Assembly (NCBI RefSeq): GCF_007421925.1
Contig: NZ_QMDX01000003.1
Coordinates: 1-64,000 of the forward strand
DNA: 64,000 nucleotides
Source of the DNA: Haloglomus irregulare
GTDB taxonomy: Archaea; Halobacteriota; Halobacteria; Halobacteriales; Haloarculaceae
Direction of reading: 5' to 3'
Shown here: piece after piece, positions 34,676 through 44,438 of the stretch
Layout: every line of letters starts with the position of its first letter
How positions within the stretch are numbered: the stretch's first letter is position 1
Notes under the pieces: generated by a model
What the model was told of the DNA's origin: nothing
The model's database searches: none
The model's input: only the letters and a program-made list of their open reading frames with translations
Translations under genes and position numbers: made by a program

Positions 34676-35725
34676 TCACGCCGGGGACCAGACGCCCTGC
34701 ACCCGGTCCATCAGTGCCACCACGACGACGTGCGGGAGCGTGAGGACGGCGATGAGGACGAGATAGAGCCCGACCGCCGCCTCGACGGTCGCCGGGCGGA
34801 CGGGGACGAGGTAGTAGAACCCCGCGAGGAAGGCGAGCGAGACGGCGGTCAGGGGGGCCGCGTCCCGGGCGAAGCCCCGAAGCGCCGGGGCGAGCGAGCC
34901 GTCGCGCAGGCCGACCACGGCGTCCGGGTCCAGTAGCACCAGCCGGGCGATATGACGGGTCGAGTGCCAGAGGCAGAAGTAGACCCCGATGGCCAGCACC
35001 GGCGGCACGGCGAGGAAGAACAGCCAGAGCAGCGCCGTCTCGCCGGCGTCGACCCGCCAGCCGCGGTCGCCGAACCCGTCGGGCGCCCGGTGGAGACCGA
35101 CCGCGAGCGCCGCGGCCGTCAGCAGCGCGAACCCGACGCCCAGCGCGAGTCTGGTCTCGACCCGAAAGAGGGGGGCCAGGTCGGCCGCACCGACGCCGAA
35201 ACGGCCCGTCAGCGCCCGCGCCACGCGGCGGTACTGGCCCGGATAGGAGAGCAGCGGGACGAGCATCGGCAGCCCGCCCCGGACCGCGGCGGTCGCGGCG
35301 CGCTGGAGCCGCGTGCGGAGATGGTCGGCGTCCGCCAGCGCCAGCAGGGCGTACACGTCCCCCTGCCCCCAGTGTGCCCAGGTGATGGCGATGAACAGCA
35401 GGAAGGCGAGGACGGGTGCGAGGAACCAGCCCGCGAGGTAGAGCCCGCCGAGCAGGCCGTACAGCGCGCCGACGCCGAGGAGCGCGCGGGTCGTGACCGG
35501 GCGGCCGCGCACCCGCGGGACCGCGAGGTGGTCGACGGCCCCGTGAGGTAACCCCAGGAGGACGACGCTCACGGCGAGCGGGGCGTACTGGAGTTCGAGC
35601 GGGACGGAGAGCCCCGCGAGGAAGGGGAGCGCGAGGAGCCCGTGGGCGACCCAGACGGGGGCCAGCGCGCTCCCGGTCAGCGTCGTCCGGACCCGCCCCG
35701 CGACCGTCAGGTCCCTCACAGCCAT
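34676..35725 (-). CDS. blh: beta-carotene 15,15'-dioxygenase, Brp/Blh family
   Basis: 349 residues from ATG 35725. Membrane enzyme that splits beta-carotene into two retinals. Family motifs with metal-binding His: LLGLPHGAVDHLAV, ITWAHWGQGDVYAL, CLWHSTRHIARLVLLD, and TLPHVVVVALMDRVQG at the end. About eight membrane segments. The start overlaps the end of the lycopene cyclase gene by 10 bases, and bop is upstream of that on the same strand. Together they make opsin and its chromophore. The longer upstream frame is only the cyclase gene in another frame. Confidence 0.92.
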   Translation of the reverse strand: MAVRDLTVAGRVRTTLTGSALAPVWVAHGLLALPFLAGLSVPLELQYAPLAVSVVLLGLPHGAVDHLAVPRVRGRPVTTRALLGVGALYGLLGGLYLAGWFLAPVLAFLLFIAITWAHWGQGDVYALLALADADHLRTRLQRAATAAVRGGLPMLVPLLSYPGQYRRVARALTGRFGVGAADLAPLFRVETRLALGVGFALLTAAALAVGLHRAPDGFGDRGWRVDAGETALLWLFFLAVPPVLAIGVYFCLWHSTRHIARLVLLDPDAVVGLRDGSLAPALRGFARDAAPLTAVSLAFLAGFYYLVPVRPATVEAAVGLYLVLIAVLTLPHVVVVALMDRVQGVWSPA

Positions 35726-36543
35726 CGGTCGGCCACCCGGAGCCAGAGCACGAGTCCCTGGACGAGAAACAGGTTGGTCAGCAGGAAGAAGGCGGCCTCC
35801 TCGACCGGGAGCCCCAGCGGCGGGACGGCGAAGCCGGTCGTGAGCGTCGGCGACAGCTTCCAGACGCCGAGCGCGAGCGCGACCCGGTCGGCGGCCCACA
35901 GGTACAGCGTCGGGACGGCGACACCCGCGGCCACGACCCGCCGGCGGGCCCACAGGTAGGGCCAGTCGAACGCCCACTGGATGGCGAGCACCGGCGCCGC
36001 CCACAGCAGGAGCGTCCCCAGGTAGAGGCCGCCGTCGAGGGCGAGGGCCCACCAGCCCGCGAGCGCGACCAGTCCGGCCCCGCCGGCGCCGAGCGCGCGC
36101 TGTCCGGCGGTGACACGCCGGCGACCGCGGGCGTGGCGGACCGTAGCCCCGCCATCGGCCCGCGCCGATGGCTCGCCACCGACGGGCCCCGCGGGGAGCA
36201 GGTAGAGCCACAGCGCCGTCAGCACGGTCTGCGCGACGAAGAACAGGTACTCCCCCAGCGGCACCTGCAGGTAGCGGACCAGCACGGCCCCCTCGCCGTA
36301 GCTCCAGGCGCCCCGCCGGATGAGGTAACTGTCCCAGGGGGTCGTGTAGACGAGCGCCAGCAGCCCCATGATGACGATGCCGACGACGCGGGCGTCGACC
36401 GGTCGCCCGGCCACCGGGACCCGCGGCGTGGGGGCCCGCACGTCGGTCCACAGGGCGACCCCGCGGGCGGTCGCCGCCGCCAGGGCCAGCAGCGGGAGGC
36501 CCAGGAACAGCAGGTGGAACTGGAGATACGTGAGTGTCGTCAT
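35716..36543 (-). CDS. crtY: lycopene cyclase, CrtYcd/CarR type
   Basis: 275 residues from ATG 36543 (MTTLTYLQFHLLFLGLPLL). About seven membrane helices built from two related halves, as in the fused CrtYc-CrtYd cyclases. It turns lycopene into beta-carotene, the substrate of Blh. The family's P(L/V)EE sites are seen as VPLGEYLFFVAQ (the first Glu is Gly here) and LPVEEAAFFLLTN; VYTTPWDSYLI is also conserved. The missing Glu in the first half is unusual and could lower activity. It lies between bop and blh, probably in one transcript. Confidence 0.87.
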   Translation of the reverse strand: MTTLTYLQFHLLFLGLPLLALAAATARGVALWTDVRAPTPRVPVAGRPVDARVVGIVIMGLLALVYTTPWDSYLIRRGAWSYGEGAVLVRYLQVPLGEYLFFVAQTVLTALWLYLLPAGPVGGEPSARADGGATVRHARGRRRVTAGQRALGAGGAGLVALAGWWALALDGGLYLGTLLLWAAPVLAIQWAFDWPYLWARRRVVAAGVAVPTLYLWAADRVALALGVWKLSPTLTTGFAVPPLGLPVEEAAFFLLTNLFLVQGLVLWLRVADRWL

Positions 36544-36663
36544 CGGAGTCGTTTCACGAAGAATGACCGCGGGGTCGCATGAATCCGGCGGGATCGACCG
36601 ACCGCCCCGCCGGGGGTTCGGTGGTCGAACGTTCGGTAACGGCAGTCAGCCGTGGGTGCCTCG

Positions 36664-37425
36664 TCAGTCGGCGGCGACGCCCGCGGCGGCGGAGGCCTGG
36701 TCGAGGACGTCACGGCTGCGGAGCAGGATGAAGCCGAACCCGACCTTGGCGGTCAGGTCGAGCACCATGAACAGGACGGTCTCGACGCCGAGACCGACGA
36801 TGTTCAGGGTCCCCTCCGTGCCGATGATCCACACGATGGGGTACGCGGTCCACAGCACGATGACGAGGTTGCGAAGCGTACTGAAGAGGCTCGCAACGTC
36901 GCCGGACTGCTGTGCCGCGAGGTTGCTCAGCGTGGACACCAGGTAGTACAGCAGGACGACGAAGAAGCCACAGCTGATGCCCCACCAGGCGATGCGGGTG
37001 GCGCCCGGGCTGAGGCTGCTGCCGCCACCGGTGGCGAGCGCGCCGACGAGCCCCGTGACGATCATACCGGCGTCGAGGCCGACGAGCGTCGCCAGGGTGT
37101 TGCGGTCGGCTCCTGCGAGCAGTCCGAGGTCGAGCAGGAGCAGCGGGGTGGTGAACAGCCAGTCGGCGTATCGTGCCCAGTAGATGCGTTCGAGCGTCGT
37201 TCCGTTCGCCAGTTCGACGGAAATCACGCCGAACCCCTGGAACATCGAGAAGTACGCCACCGATGCGATGCCAGCGATGAACGTCGTGATTATGAAGAAC
37301 TCCTGTTTTCGTTCATCGGTCTCCCCGGAGCCCATCGCGACGAAGGCGAGGGTACCGAGCGCCATTCCGAGGGTACCGATACCGAGCGCGATCTGTTCGA
37401 GACTTCCCGACGGTGGTGCCGACAT
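36664..37425 (-). CDS. bop: bacteriorhodopsin (light-driven proton pump)
   Basis: 253 residues from ATG 37425. Seven helices. [16 protein letters not shown] holds the Arg82-, Asp85- and Asp96-equivalents (here Arg85, Asp88, Asp99), the mark of an outward proton pump. Asp118 matches Asp115. Release-group Glu are at 204 (IGTEG) and 215 (GLGVETVLF). The retinal Lys is 227 ([11 protein letters not shown]). No chloride-pump (TSA) or sensory changes are seen. It is followed by crtY and blh and is divergent from ubaA. TATAATA-type sequence at 37454-37461 would start a nearly leaderless message, usual for bop. An HTH-10 gene lies about 11.6 kb downstream. Confidence 0.95.
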   Translation of the reverse strand: MSAPPSGSLEQIALGIGTLGMALGTLAFVAMGSGETDERKQEFFIITTFIAGIASVAYFSMFQGFGVISVELANGTTLERIYWARYADWLFTTPLLLLDLGLLAGADRNTLATLVGLDAGMIVTGLVGALATGGGSSLSPGATRIAWWGISCGFFVVLLYYLVSTLSNLAAQQSGDVASLFSTLRNLVIVLWTAYPIVWIIGTEGTLNIVGLGVETVLFMVLDLTAKVGFGFILLRSRDVLDQASAAAGVAAD

Positions 37426-37453
37426 GATGCGGACAGGACTACGAAACGCCCCC

Positions 37454-37461
37454 ATATAATA
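37454..37461 (-). promoter_or_regulatory. TATA box of bop
   Basis: The minus strand reads TATTATAT, centred about 32 bases before the bop ATG and preceded by CCCTAC. This predicts a message starting about 5 bases before the start codon. Confidence 0.6.
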
Positions 37462-37602
37462 GTAGGGCCTCAGAGCCGCTGCTGATGTGTCTCTGTGCCC
37501 GGCACCGTCGGGCCTTACCATGTCGCTTCGCCAGCCGATAATAAGTCTTTCACCCGGCCGGGGTGTATCGCGGGTGTCCGTCGTCCGCGTGCGACCCCCG
37601 CT

Positions 37603-37608
37603 CTTATT
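37603..37608 (+). promoter_or_regulatory. TATA-like box of ubaA
   Basis: CTTATT at 37603-37608 is 24-29 bases before ATG 37632, consistent with a leaderless transcript of the E1-like gene. Confidence 0.45.
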
Positions 37609-37631
37609 CGCCCCTGCTCCGTACGACGGAT

Positions 37632-38468
37632 ATGTCACTCGACCTCACACCGGAGCAGCTCGACCGCTACTCTCGGCACGTCATCATGGACGAGGTCGGC
37701 CCCGAAGGACAGGGCCGACTGCTCGATGCGCGCGTCCTCTGCATCGGGGCGGGCGGCCTCGGTTCGCCCGTCATCCAGTATCTCGCGGCCGCGGGCGTGG
37801 GCTCCCTCGGCATCGCCGATGACGACGTCGTCGAACGGTCGAACCTCCAGCGGCAGGTCATCCACGGCGACCCCGACGTGGGCCGGCCGAAGGTCGTGTC
37901 CGCCCGCGACTTCGTCGCCCGGCAGAACCCCGACATCGACGTCGAACCCCACGAGACCCGCGTCACCGCCGAGAACGTCGGGGACCTCGTCGCGGACTAC
38001 GATCTCGTCGTCGACGGGTCGGACAACTTCGCCACCCGCTACCTCGTCAACGACGCCTGCACCCTCGCCGGGGTCCCGTTCGTCCATGGCGCCATCCTCC
38101 GGTTCGAGGGGCAGATGACGACGTTCGAAGCGACGACACCCGTCGACGACCCGGACGCCGACAACGGCCCCTGCTACCGCTGTCTGTTCCCCGAGGCACC
38201 CGAACCGGGCACGGTCCCGGACTGCGCGACGGCGGGCGTGCTCGGCGTCCTCCCCGGCACCGTCGGCTGCGTGATGGCCACCGAGGCGGTCAAACTCCTG
38301 CTCGACCACGGCGACAGCCTGGACGGGCGGATGGTGTTCTACGACGCCGAGGACATGACGTTCCGCGAGATCCAGGTCGAGCCGCGGCCGGACTGTCCCG
38401 TCTGCCAGCCCGGCGGCGTCGAGTCCGTCGCCGAGGTCGACTACCGGGAGAGCTGCGCCATCGAGTAG
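37632..38468 (+). CDS. ubaA: E1-like SAMP-activating enzyme
   Basis: 278 residues from ATG 37632. ThiF/MoeB/E1 fold: [20 protein letters not shown] (ATP-binding GxGGxG), [33 protein letters not shown], the catalytic Cys in [15 protein letters not shown], and zinc CxxC pairs CYRC and CPVC. In haloarchaea, UbaA adenylates the C-terminal Gly of SAMPs for protein conjugation and for sulfur delivery to tRNA and molybdopterin. The window also holds a SAMP1/MoaD-like gene (63220-63498) and a JAMM protease-like gene (47068-47481). No rhodanese domain is present. Confidence 0.92.
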   Translation: MSLDLTPEQLDRYSRHVIMDEVGPEGQGRLLDARVLCIGAGGLGSPVIQYLAAAGVGSLGIADDDVVERSNLQRQVIHGDPDVGRPKVVSARDFVARQNPDIDVEPHETRVTAENVGDLVADYDLVVDGSDNFATRYLVNDACTLAGVPFVHGAILRFEGQMTTFEATTPVDDPDADNGPCYRCLFPEAPEPGTVPDCATAGVLGVLPGTVGCVMATEAVKLLLDHGDSLDGRMVFYDAEDMTFREIQVEPRPDCPVCQPGGVESVAEVDYRESCAIE

Positions 38469-38562
38469 CCGCGCCCGTGTGCGCGGGCCACCGGGGTGGA
38501 CCAGCGGCACGCGACCGGACCCGGCACCGAACCCTAAGCCCCACCCACCACAAGCCGGGGGC

Positions 38563-40200
38563 ATGGACGACACTCCGGATCGACCCGCCGTTGACGAGTT
38601 CGGTTCCCGACGGTCGACCGCCTACGCGACGGAAGGGATGGTCGCGACGAGCCAGCCGCTGGCCGCGGAAGCGGGGCTGAACACGCTGCGGACGGGCGGG
38701 AACGCGTTCGACGCGGCGGTGGCGACGGCGGCGGCGCTGAACGTGGTCGAACCGACCAGTACCGGCCTCGGCGGCGACGTGTTCGCGCTCTACCGGACCG
38801 CCGACGGGGAGGTGGGCGCGATGCGGGCCTGCGGGGGCGCCCCGGAGGGGGCGACCCGCGAGCGGGTCCGCGAGGCCATCACCGACACCGGCGACCCGGC
38901 CGACGCCGAGATGCCGATGACCGGCCCACACACCGTGACGGTCCCCGGAACGGCGCGGGGGTGGGAGGCGACCGTCGAGCGGCTCGGGGAGCTGTCGCTG
39001 GCGACCGTCCTCCGGCCCGCCATCGACTACGCGACCGAGGGCTACCCGGTCTCGCCGGTCATCGCCGACGCCTGGCGGCACGGCGAGGAGCTGTTCGACG
39101 ACGACCACGCCCGGGAGGCGTACCTCGTCGACGGGGAGCGGGCGCCCGAGCCCGGCGAACTGGTCACGCTCCCGGAACTCGGCGCGTCGCTCCGGACCAT
39201 CGCCGACCGTGGCGCCGACGCGCTGTACGACGGCCCCCTTGGCGAGGCCATCGTCGCGGAGGTGCGGGACGCGGGCGGGTTCATGACCATGGACGACCTC
39301 CGCTCGTTCACCGTCGAATGGCCCGACCCCGTCTCGACCACCTACCGCGGGACGGAGGTGTACGAACTGCCACCGAACAACCAGGGGCTCATCGCGCTGG
39401 AGGCGCTGAACGTCGCCGCCGAACTCGGCGTCAGCGGGGACGACGCCGACGACCCCGCGCGCTACCACTACCTGGCGGAGGCGATGGCGGTGGCGTTCGA
39501 GGACGGCCACCGCTACATCACCGACCCGGCGTTCGAGTCCCACCCGCCGCTGGCGAGCCACGAGTGGGCCGAGGCCCGGGCGGCCGATATCGGGCCCGAG
39601 GCGGGGTCGCACACGTTCCACGGGTCCCCCGCCGAGGACGCCGATACGGTCCTGCTCTGTGCCGCGGACGCCGAGGGGAACGTCGTCTCGTACATCAACA
39701 GCCGGTTCGCCGGCTTCGGCTCCGGGCTGGTCGCCGGCGACACCGGCATCGCCCTGCAGAACCGCGGCGCGTCGTTCTCACTCGACGGCGACCACCCCAA
39801 CAGGCTGGAGCCGGGCAAGCGGCCGTTCCACACGCTCATCCCCGCGTTGGCCCGGTTCGACGCCGACGACTGGGCCGCCTTCGGCGTCATGGGCGGCTAC
39901 ATGCAGCCGCAGGGGCACCTCCAGGTGCTGACCAACCTCGTCGACCTGGGGATGACGCCACAGCAGGCGCTGGACGCGCCGCGCTGGCGCTACCGGGAGG
40001 ACGGCTCGCTGGCCGTCGAGACACGGCTCCCGTCGGCGGTCCAGCACGGGCTGCTCCGACGGGGGCACGACGTCGCGGTGTTGCCCCCGCGGCTGTTCGG
40101 CGGCGCGCAGTTCGTCCGGGCGCGTGCCGTCGGGACCGAAGAGACCGTCCTCGAGGGCGCCACGGAGCCACGGAAGGACGGCGTCGCGGTCGGGTTCTGA
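38563..40200 (+). CDS. ggt: gamma-glutamyltransferase
   Basis: 545 residues from ATG 38563. Ntn-hydrolase family: TEGMVATSQPLAAEAGLNTL, GGNAFDAAVATAAALNVVEP, TSTGLGGDVFALY (donor-binding), and the processing/nucleophile Thr in EDADTVLLCAADAEGNVVSY. Substrate residues sit in INSRFAGFGSGLV. There is no signal peptide, so it is presumably cytoplasmic. It cleaves or transfers gamma-glutamyl groups; haloarchaea use gamma-glutamylcysteine, a plausible substrate. It could alternatively act as a cephalosporin-acylase-like amidase. It is separated by about 100 bases from the peptide ABC importer. Confidence 0.9.
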   Translation: MDDTPDRPAVDEFGSRRSTAYATEGMVATSQPLAAEAGLNTLRTGGNAFDAAVATAAALNVVEPTSTGLGGDVFALYRTADGEVGAMRACGGAPEGATRERVREAITDTGDPADAEMPMTGPHTVTVPGTARGWEATVERLGELSLATVLRPAIDYATEGYPVSPVIADAWRHGEELFDDDHAREAYLVDGERAPEPGELVTLPELGASLRTIADRGADALYDGPLGEAIVAEVRDAGGFMTMDDLRSFTVEWPDPVSTTYRGTEVYELPPNNQGLIALEALNVAAELGVSGDDADDPARYHYLAEAMAVAFEDGHRYITDPAFESHPPLASHEWAEARAADIGPEAGSHTFHGSPAEDADTVLLCAADAEGNVVSYINSRFAGFGSGLVAGDTGIALQNRGASFSLDGDHPNRLEPGKRPFHTLIPALARFDADDWAAFGVMGGYMQPQGHLQVLTNLVDLGMTPQQALDAPRWRYREDGSLAVETRLPSAVQHGLLRRGHDVAVLPPRLFGGAQFVRARAVGTEETVLEGATEPRKDGVAVGF

Positions 40201-40303
40201 CGGGTGAACCGGCTGATTTCCCGGAGACGGGCAGGAACCGGTGAATGTTGCTAGACATCTACATATACATTTCAGTAGCCCATGTGGTAAGGATACATAG
40301 CCC

Positions 40304-42214
40304 ATGTCCGACGACCAGATCGACGAGCGGCGACGGCGAGTACTGCAGGCTGCGGCCGCGGCCGGTGTGTCGGTGACGCTCGCCGGATGTAGTAGCGGTG
40401 GTGACGGCGACGGGGAGGGCACGCCGGGGACTGACGCGACCGACTCGGTCGACGAGGAGTTCGCTCCGCAGGGTCCGGGCGACCGGAGCTGGATCACCGG
40501 CACCACGTCCGGCGCGCAGAGCCTCAACCCGCTGGCTATCAGCGACGAGGCGACCAACAACCGGCTGGACCTGCTGTACGACCCCGGGAGCGTGACCATC
40601 GACGGCCTGGAGTTCGAGGGCCGGATGATCGAGGAGTACGAGATCGCGGACGACTTCACCGCCGCGACCTACCGGCTCCGCGACGACCTGGAGTGGGGCG
40701 CCGACTACGGGCAGGTCACCGCCGACGACTACGTCTCCTTCGTCCGGGACATCGCGCTGGGCGGGCCGGACATGAGGACCGGCGTGGTCGGCTACTCGCA
40801 GACGAGCAGCTACATCCTCGGCGGCGAGCCGATCGAGATCGAGAAGCTGGGCAAGCTGGAGTTCCGGGTGAACCTGCCCCAGTCGCGTGGGTTCTGGCTC
40901 TCGGAGGACCCGATCCGGACGGCGTACGTCCTACCCGCCGACCTCATCGAGAAGTACAAGCCGTTCGAACAGCGGGAGGTCAACGGCAACCAGGCGAACG
41001 TCATCACGCAGATCGGGCAGGACGAGGCCATCGTCGAGGGCGACCTGAGTGGGAACCTGGGGCCGTTCAACTTCGAGTCCTGGGACAAGGGCCAGAAGCT
41101 GGTCGTCAGCCGGAACGAGGACTACTACCTCTCCGGGACCGAACTCGACGGGTTGGGCGCGGCCGGCCCCAACCTCGAGGAGTACACCTACCAGGTGTTC
41201 GACGAGCAGTCGACCGCCTACTCCGCCGTGCGGGCGGGCGACATCACGACGACGGGCGTCGAGGGGCGGAAGGTCGAGGACGTGAGCCAGTCCGACGGCG
41301 TGAGTATCTTCGAGTCCGACTTCGGCGAGGGGACCTTCTTCCTCAGCCTCAACCACCGGGTCAACGGCTGGGCCCCCATCCGCGAGAGCCGCGAGGTCCG
41401 GCAGGCCTTTGCCCACCTCATCGACAAGAACACGCTGGTCGACCAGATCTTCAGCGGCTACGGCGACCCCATCGGGACCTTCCACGAGGCCTGGGGGCCG
41501 TTCTACCCGGACGACCTGCCGACGTTCGAGACCGGCATCGAGCCCGCCAAGGAGAAGTTCGCCAACGGAACCGGGAGCGACTACGGCTACGACGGCGACA
41601 CGTTCCTCGGTCCCGACGGCGAGCAGGTCGAACTGAAGATGGTTATCGACAACACCCAACAGACCCCGGAGATCGTCGGGAACTACATCAAACAGCGACT
41701 CGGCGAGGCCGGCATCGCGGTCACCATCGAGGGGACCAGCTTCGGGAAGATCATCGCCAACTACCTCCAGAACAGCGTCGAGAACAACCCCAACTACGAC
41801 GGTGAGCCGTCGTTCCAGGCCAGCGGATTCAACAACGGCGCCTACGACGAGGCCATCGGCAAGAACAGTTGGGACCTCATCTACGGTGTCGGCTTCTCGG
41901 GCAACCCGTTCACCCCGTGGGGGACCATCCGGGCCCTGCTCCCGGAGCAGTCCCAGTTCAACTTCATGGGGTACCGGCCGGACTTCGACGTCTCGGGGAC
42001 GGCCACGGCGGCCGCCACCGCCTCCAGCGAGGAGGGGACCCGCGAGAACATGAACGAGCTGTTCACCTTCCTGGCGCGGGATCAGCCGCTGACCTGGCTG
42101 TTCAGCCCACAGGCGACGGTCGCCTACCGACGGCCCGTCGAGGGGCTGCCCGAGCCCGACAGCTTCTGGGACCGCCCGGACGCCCGGACCATCGGCCTGC
42201 GGACGACCGAGTGA
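40304..42214 (+). CDS. peptide-type ABC importer, substrate-binding lipoprotein
   Basis: 636 residues. The N-terminus has a twin-arginine stretch (DERRRRVLQAA), a hydrophobic core and the lipobox LAGC at about residue 28, so it is Tat-exported and lipid-anchored, then linked by a Gly/Asp tether. The body is a large SBP_bac_5 (DppA/OppA) domain: YRLRDDLEWGADYGQVTADD, FNFESWDKGQKLVVSRNEDY, REVRQAFAHLIDKNTLVDQI, FSGYGDP. It captures peptides or similar solutes for the permeases that follow. An AT-rich CATATACATT about 45 bases upstream is the likely promoter. Confidence 0.9.
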   Translation: MSDDQIDERRRRVLQAAAAAGVSVTLAGCSSGGDGDGEGTPGTDATDSVDEEFAPQGPGDRSWITGTTSGAQSLNPLAISDEATNNRLDLLYDPGSVTIDGLEFEGRMIEEYEIADDFTAATYRLRDDLEWGADYGQVTADDYVSFVRDIALGGPDMRTGVVGYSQTSSYILGGEPIEIEKLGKLEFRVNLPQSRGFWLSEDPIRTAYVLPADLIEKYKPFEQREVNGNQANVITQIGQDEAIVEGDLSGNLGPFNFESWDKGQKLVVSRNEDYYLSGTELDGLGAAGPNLEEYTYQVFDEQSTAYSAVRAGDITTTGVEGRKVEDVSQSDGVSIFESDFGEGTFFLSLNHRVNGWAPIRESREVRQAFAHLIDKNTLVDQIFSGYGDPIGTFHEAWGPFYPDDLPTFETGIEPAKEKFANGTGSDYGYDGDTFLGPDGEQVELKMVIDNTQQTPEIVGNYIKQRLGEAGIAVTIEGTSFGKIIANYLQNSVENNPNYDGEPSFQASGFNNGAYDEAIGKNSWDLIYGVGFSGNPFTPWGTIRALLPEQSQFNFMGYRPDFDVSGTATAAATASSEEGTRENMNELFTFLARDQPLTWLFSPQATVAYRRPVEGLPEPDSFWDRPDARTIGLRTTE

Positions 42215-42303
42215 GTCCCGGCAAAGGCACAAGGGCACGGAGCCGAAACTGGGGGTACACTCGACACCCCGACGCCGCCGCTTCCGATCTACACTACGCA
42301 CGC

Positions 42304-43314
42304 ATGGGAATGAGATGGTACGTCGCCCGGCGACTCGCCTGGGCGCTCGTAGCGACCTGGCTCGCTGTGACGCTCACGTTCGGCGTCCTGCTCGCGGCGC
42401 CGAACCCCGGCGCCGACGCGGCCGCCGCACAGTGCGCTTCACAGGACCGCGACCCCGAGCAGTGTCGCCAGCAGTACCTCGAGAGCCGCGGTCTCGACCG
42501 ACCGGCGCACGTCCAGTACATCGACTACATGACCGATCTGGCCGCGCTCGACTTCGGCTACTCGGAGAGCCAGGAGGAGCCCGTGACCGCCGCCATCGCG
42601 GACGCCTGGATCTACTCGGCACAGTACTTCGTCCCGAGCATCATCATCAGCGTCCTCATCGGCTACTCGATCGGGTTGTACAGCGCGCTCAACCGGTACA
42701 CCCTCACCGACTACCTGGGGTCGTTCGTGGCCTACTTCGGCATCAGCATCCCCAACTTCTGGTTCGCCATCGTCCTCATCCTCGTCGTCGGGGTGTACTT
42801 CAGAGAGGCATCACTGCTCGGGGTCTCGCTGGACGCGTTGAGCCTGCGGACCTACTACGAGACCAGTTACGGCGTCTTCACCGTCGAGAACGCCAAACAG
42901 CTCATCATGCCGGTCATCGTGCTGGCGACGGCCAGCGTGGCGAGCCAGATGCGCTACTCCCGGGCCCAGGCGCTCGAGTACGCCAACGCCGACTTCGTCA
43001 AGACGGCCCGCGCGAAGGGCGCCTCCACCTGGCGGGTGCTGGTCGCACACGTCCTCCGGGTGGCGCTGGTGCCGCTGTCGACCATCCTCATCGTCGACAT
43101 CCTGGCGGTCCTGTTCGCCGGGTCGTTCATCATCGAGGCCATCTTCCAAATCCCCGGGCTGGGGCGGCTTCAGCTCGAGGCCATCACCCAGAAGGACACG
43201 GACCTCGTGGCGGCGGTAACACTCATCCCGGTGTTCCTGGCCATCGTCGGGAACCTGATACAGGACCTCGCGTACGTCCTGCTGGACCCACGTATCGACT
43301 ACGGTGATCGCTGA
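42304..43314 (+). CDS. dppB: peptide-type ABC importer, permease B
   Basis: 336 residues from ATG 42304. DppB/OppB family: N-terminal MRWYVARRLAWALVATWLAV helix, a periplasmic loop, five further helices, and the ATPase-contact EAA loop RAQALEYANADFVKTARAKG. The conserved STILIVDILAVLFAGSFIIE and FQIPGLGRL follow. It forms the channel with permease C. The stop of this gene overlaps the start of the next. Confidence 0.9.
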   Translation: MGMRWYVARRLAWALVATWLAVTLTFGVLLAAPNPGADAAAAQCASQDRDPEQCRQQYLESRGLDRPAHVQYIDYMTDLAALDFGYSESQEEPVTAAIADAWIYSAQYFVPSIIISVLIGYSIGLYSALNRYTLTDYLGSFVAYFGISIPNFWFAIVLILVVGVYFREASLLGVSLDALSLRTYYETSYGVFTVENAKQLIMPVIVLATASVASQMRYSRAQALEYANADFVKTARAKGASTWRVLVAHVLRVALVPLSTILIVDILAVLFAGSFIIEAIFQIPGLGRLQLEAITQKDTDLVAAVTLIPVFLAIVGNLIQDLAYVLLDPRIDYGDR

Positions 43315-44438
43315 TGGCGACGGACTCACGCCCCGACACGTTCGACTCGGTCGACTGGGACCGCGTGGAGGCCGACACCGGTGGCGTACCGGTGGTGGCG
43401 GTCGTCGAGGCCCTGACCTTCCTCGCGTTCGGTGCGGCCCTGGCGTACGACTACCTCATCGTCCCGGAGGGGGAGCCGACGGTACTGGACTGGGACGTCA
43501 CCGCCGTCGAGTGGCTGTTCGTCGCCGTCCTGCTGCTGGGGCTGTTCCACGTGGTCGTGCCGCTGGCACGGAGCCGCCGGATGACGGCCTACTACTGGCG
43601 CCAGTTCCGGAAGAACCGGCTGGCTGTCGCTTCGCTGGGCTACCTCGGCGTGCTGTTGGTCATCGGCGTCCTCGGCCCGGCCATCTGGGCGGCCCCCAAC
43701 GAGACCATCAGCTACGCCGAGGCCTACGCGCCGCCGATCTTCATTGGCGGTGACCTCGCCTCGTTGGACCACGCGCTGGGCACCGACGCACAGGGCCGGC
43801 ACCTGTGGCATCTCATCGTCTACGGCATCCGCGTGAGCTTCGAGGTCGGGCTCATCGCGATGACGCTCGCCATCACCATCGGCACCATCGTCGGTGCGGT
43901 GGCGGCGTACTTCGGCGGCTACGTCGACGAGGTGCTGATGCGCTACGTCGACATCCAGCAGACGTTCCCCGTCTTCATCCTGCTGCTCCTGCTCATCTAC
44001 CTGTACGGGGCGAGCCTCTTCCTCATCATCCTGCTGTACGGCGTGTTCGGCTGGGAGGGGACCGCCCGGCTGGTCCGCTCGGAGGCGCTCCAGCGGACGG
44101 AGGAGGCCTACTCGCGGGCCGCGGAGGCCGCCGGCGCCTCGAAGCTCTGGGTCGTCCGCCGCCACATCATCCCGAACGTCTCGAGCACCGTCATCACGGC
44201 GGCGACGCTGTCCATCCCGGTGTTCATCCTCGGGGAGGCGGCGCTCTCCTTCCTCGGCTTCGGCGACCCCGGGACGTTCTCTTGGGGGCGGACCATCAAC
44301 GCCGGGCGCTCGGATATCGACTCGGCCTGGTGGATCTCGACCATCCCCGGCCTGTTCCTGTTCCTGACCGTGCTCGCGTTCAACTTCGTCGGCGACGCGC
44401 TGCGCGACGCCATCGACCCACGGAGTGATTCCGGATGA
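43314..44438 (+). CDS. dppC: peptide-type ABC importer, permease C
   Basis: 374 residues. Overlaps permease B by one base and the next ATPase gene by four. Six or more helices; LGTDAQGRHLWHLIVYGIRV (typical DppC opening), the EAA loop REHIIP equivalent EEAYSRAAEAAGASKLWVVR then HIIPN, and GEAALSFLGFGDPGTFSWG. The extra N-terminal helices (residues about 20-80) make it longer than bacterial DppC (about 300), which is common in haloarchaea. Forms the channel with permease B. Confidence 0.9.
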   Translation: MATDSRPDTFDSVDWDRVEADTGGVPVVAVVEALTFLAFGAALAYDYLIVPEGEPTVLDWDVTAVEWLFVAVLLLGLFHVVVPLARSRRMTAYYWRQFRKNRLAVASLGYLGVLLVIGVLGPAIWAAPNETISYAEAYAPPIFIGGDLASLDHALGTDAQGRHLWHLIVYGIRVSFEVGLIAMTLAITIGTIVGAVAAYFGGYVDEVLMRYVDIQQTFPVFILLLLLIYLYGASLFLIILLYGVFGWEGTARLVRSEALQRTEEAYSRAAEAAGASKLWVVRRHIIPNVSSTVITAATLSIPVFILGEAALSFLGFGDPGTFSWGRTINAGRSDIDSAWWISTIPGLFLFLTVLAFNFVGDALRDAIDPRSDSG

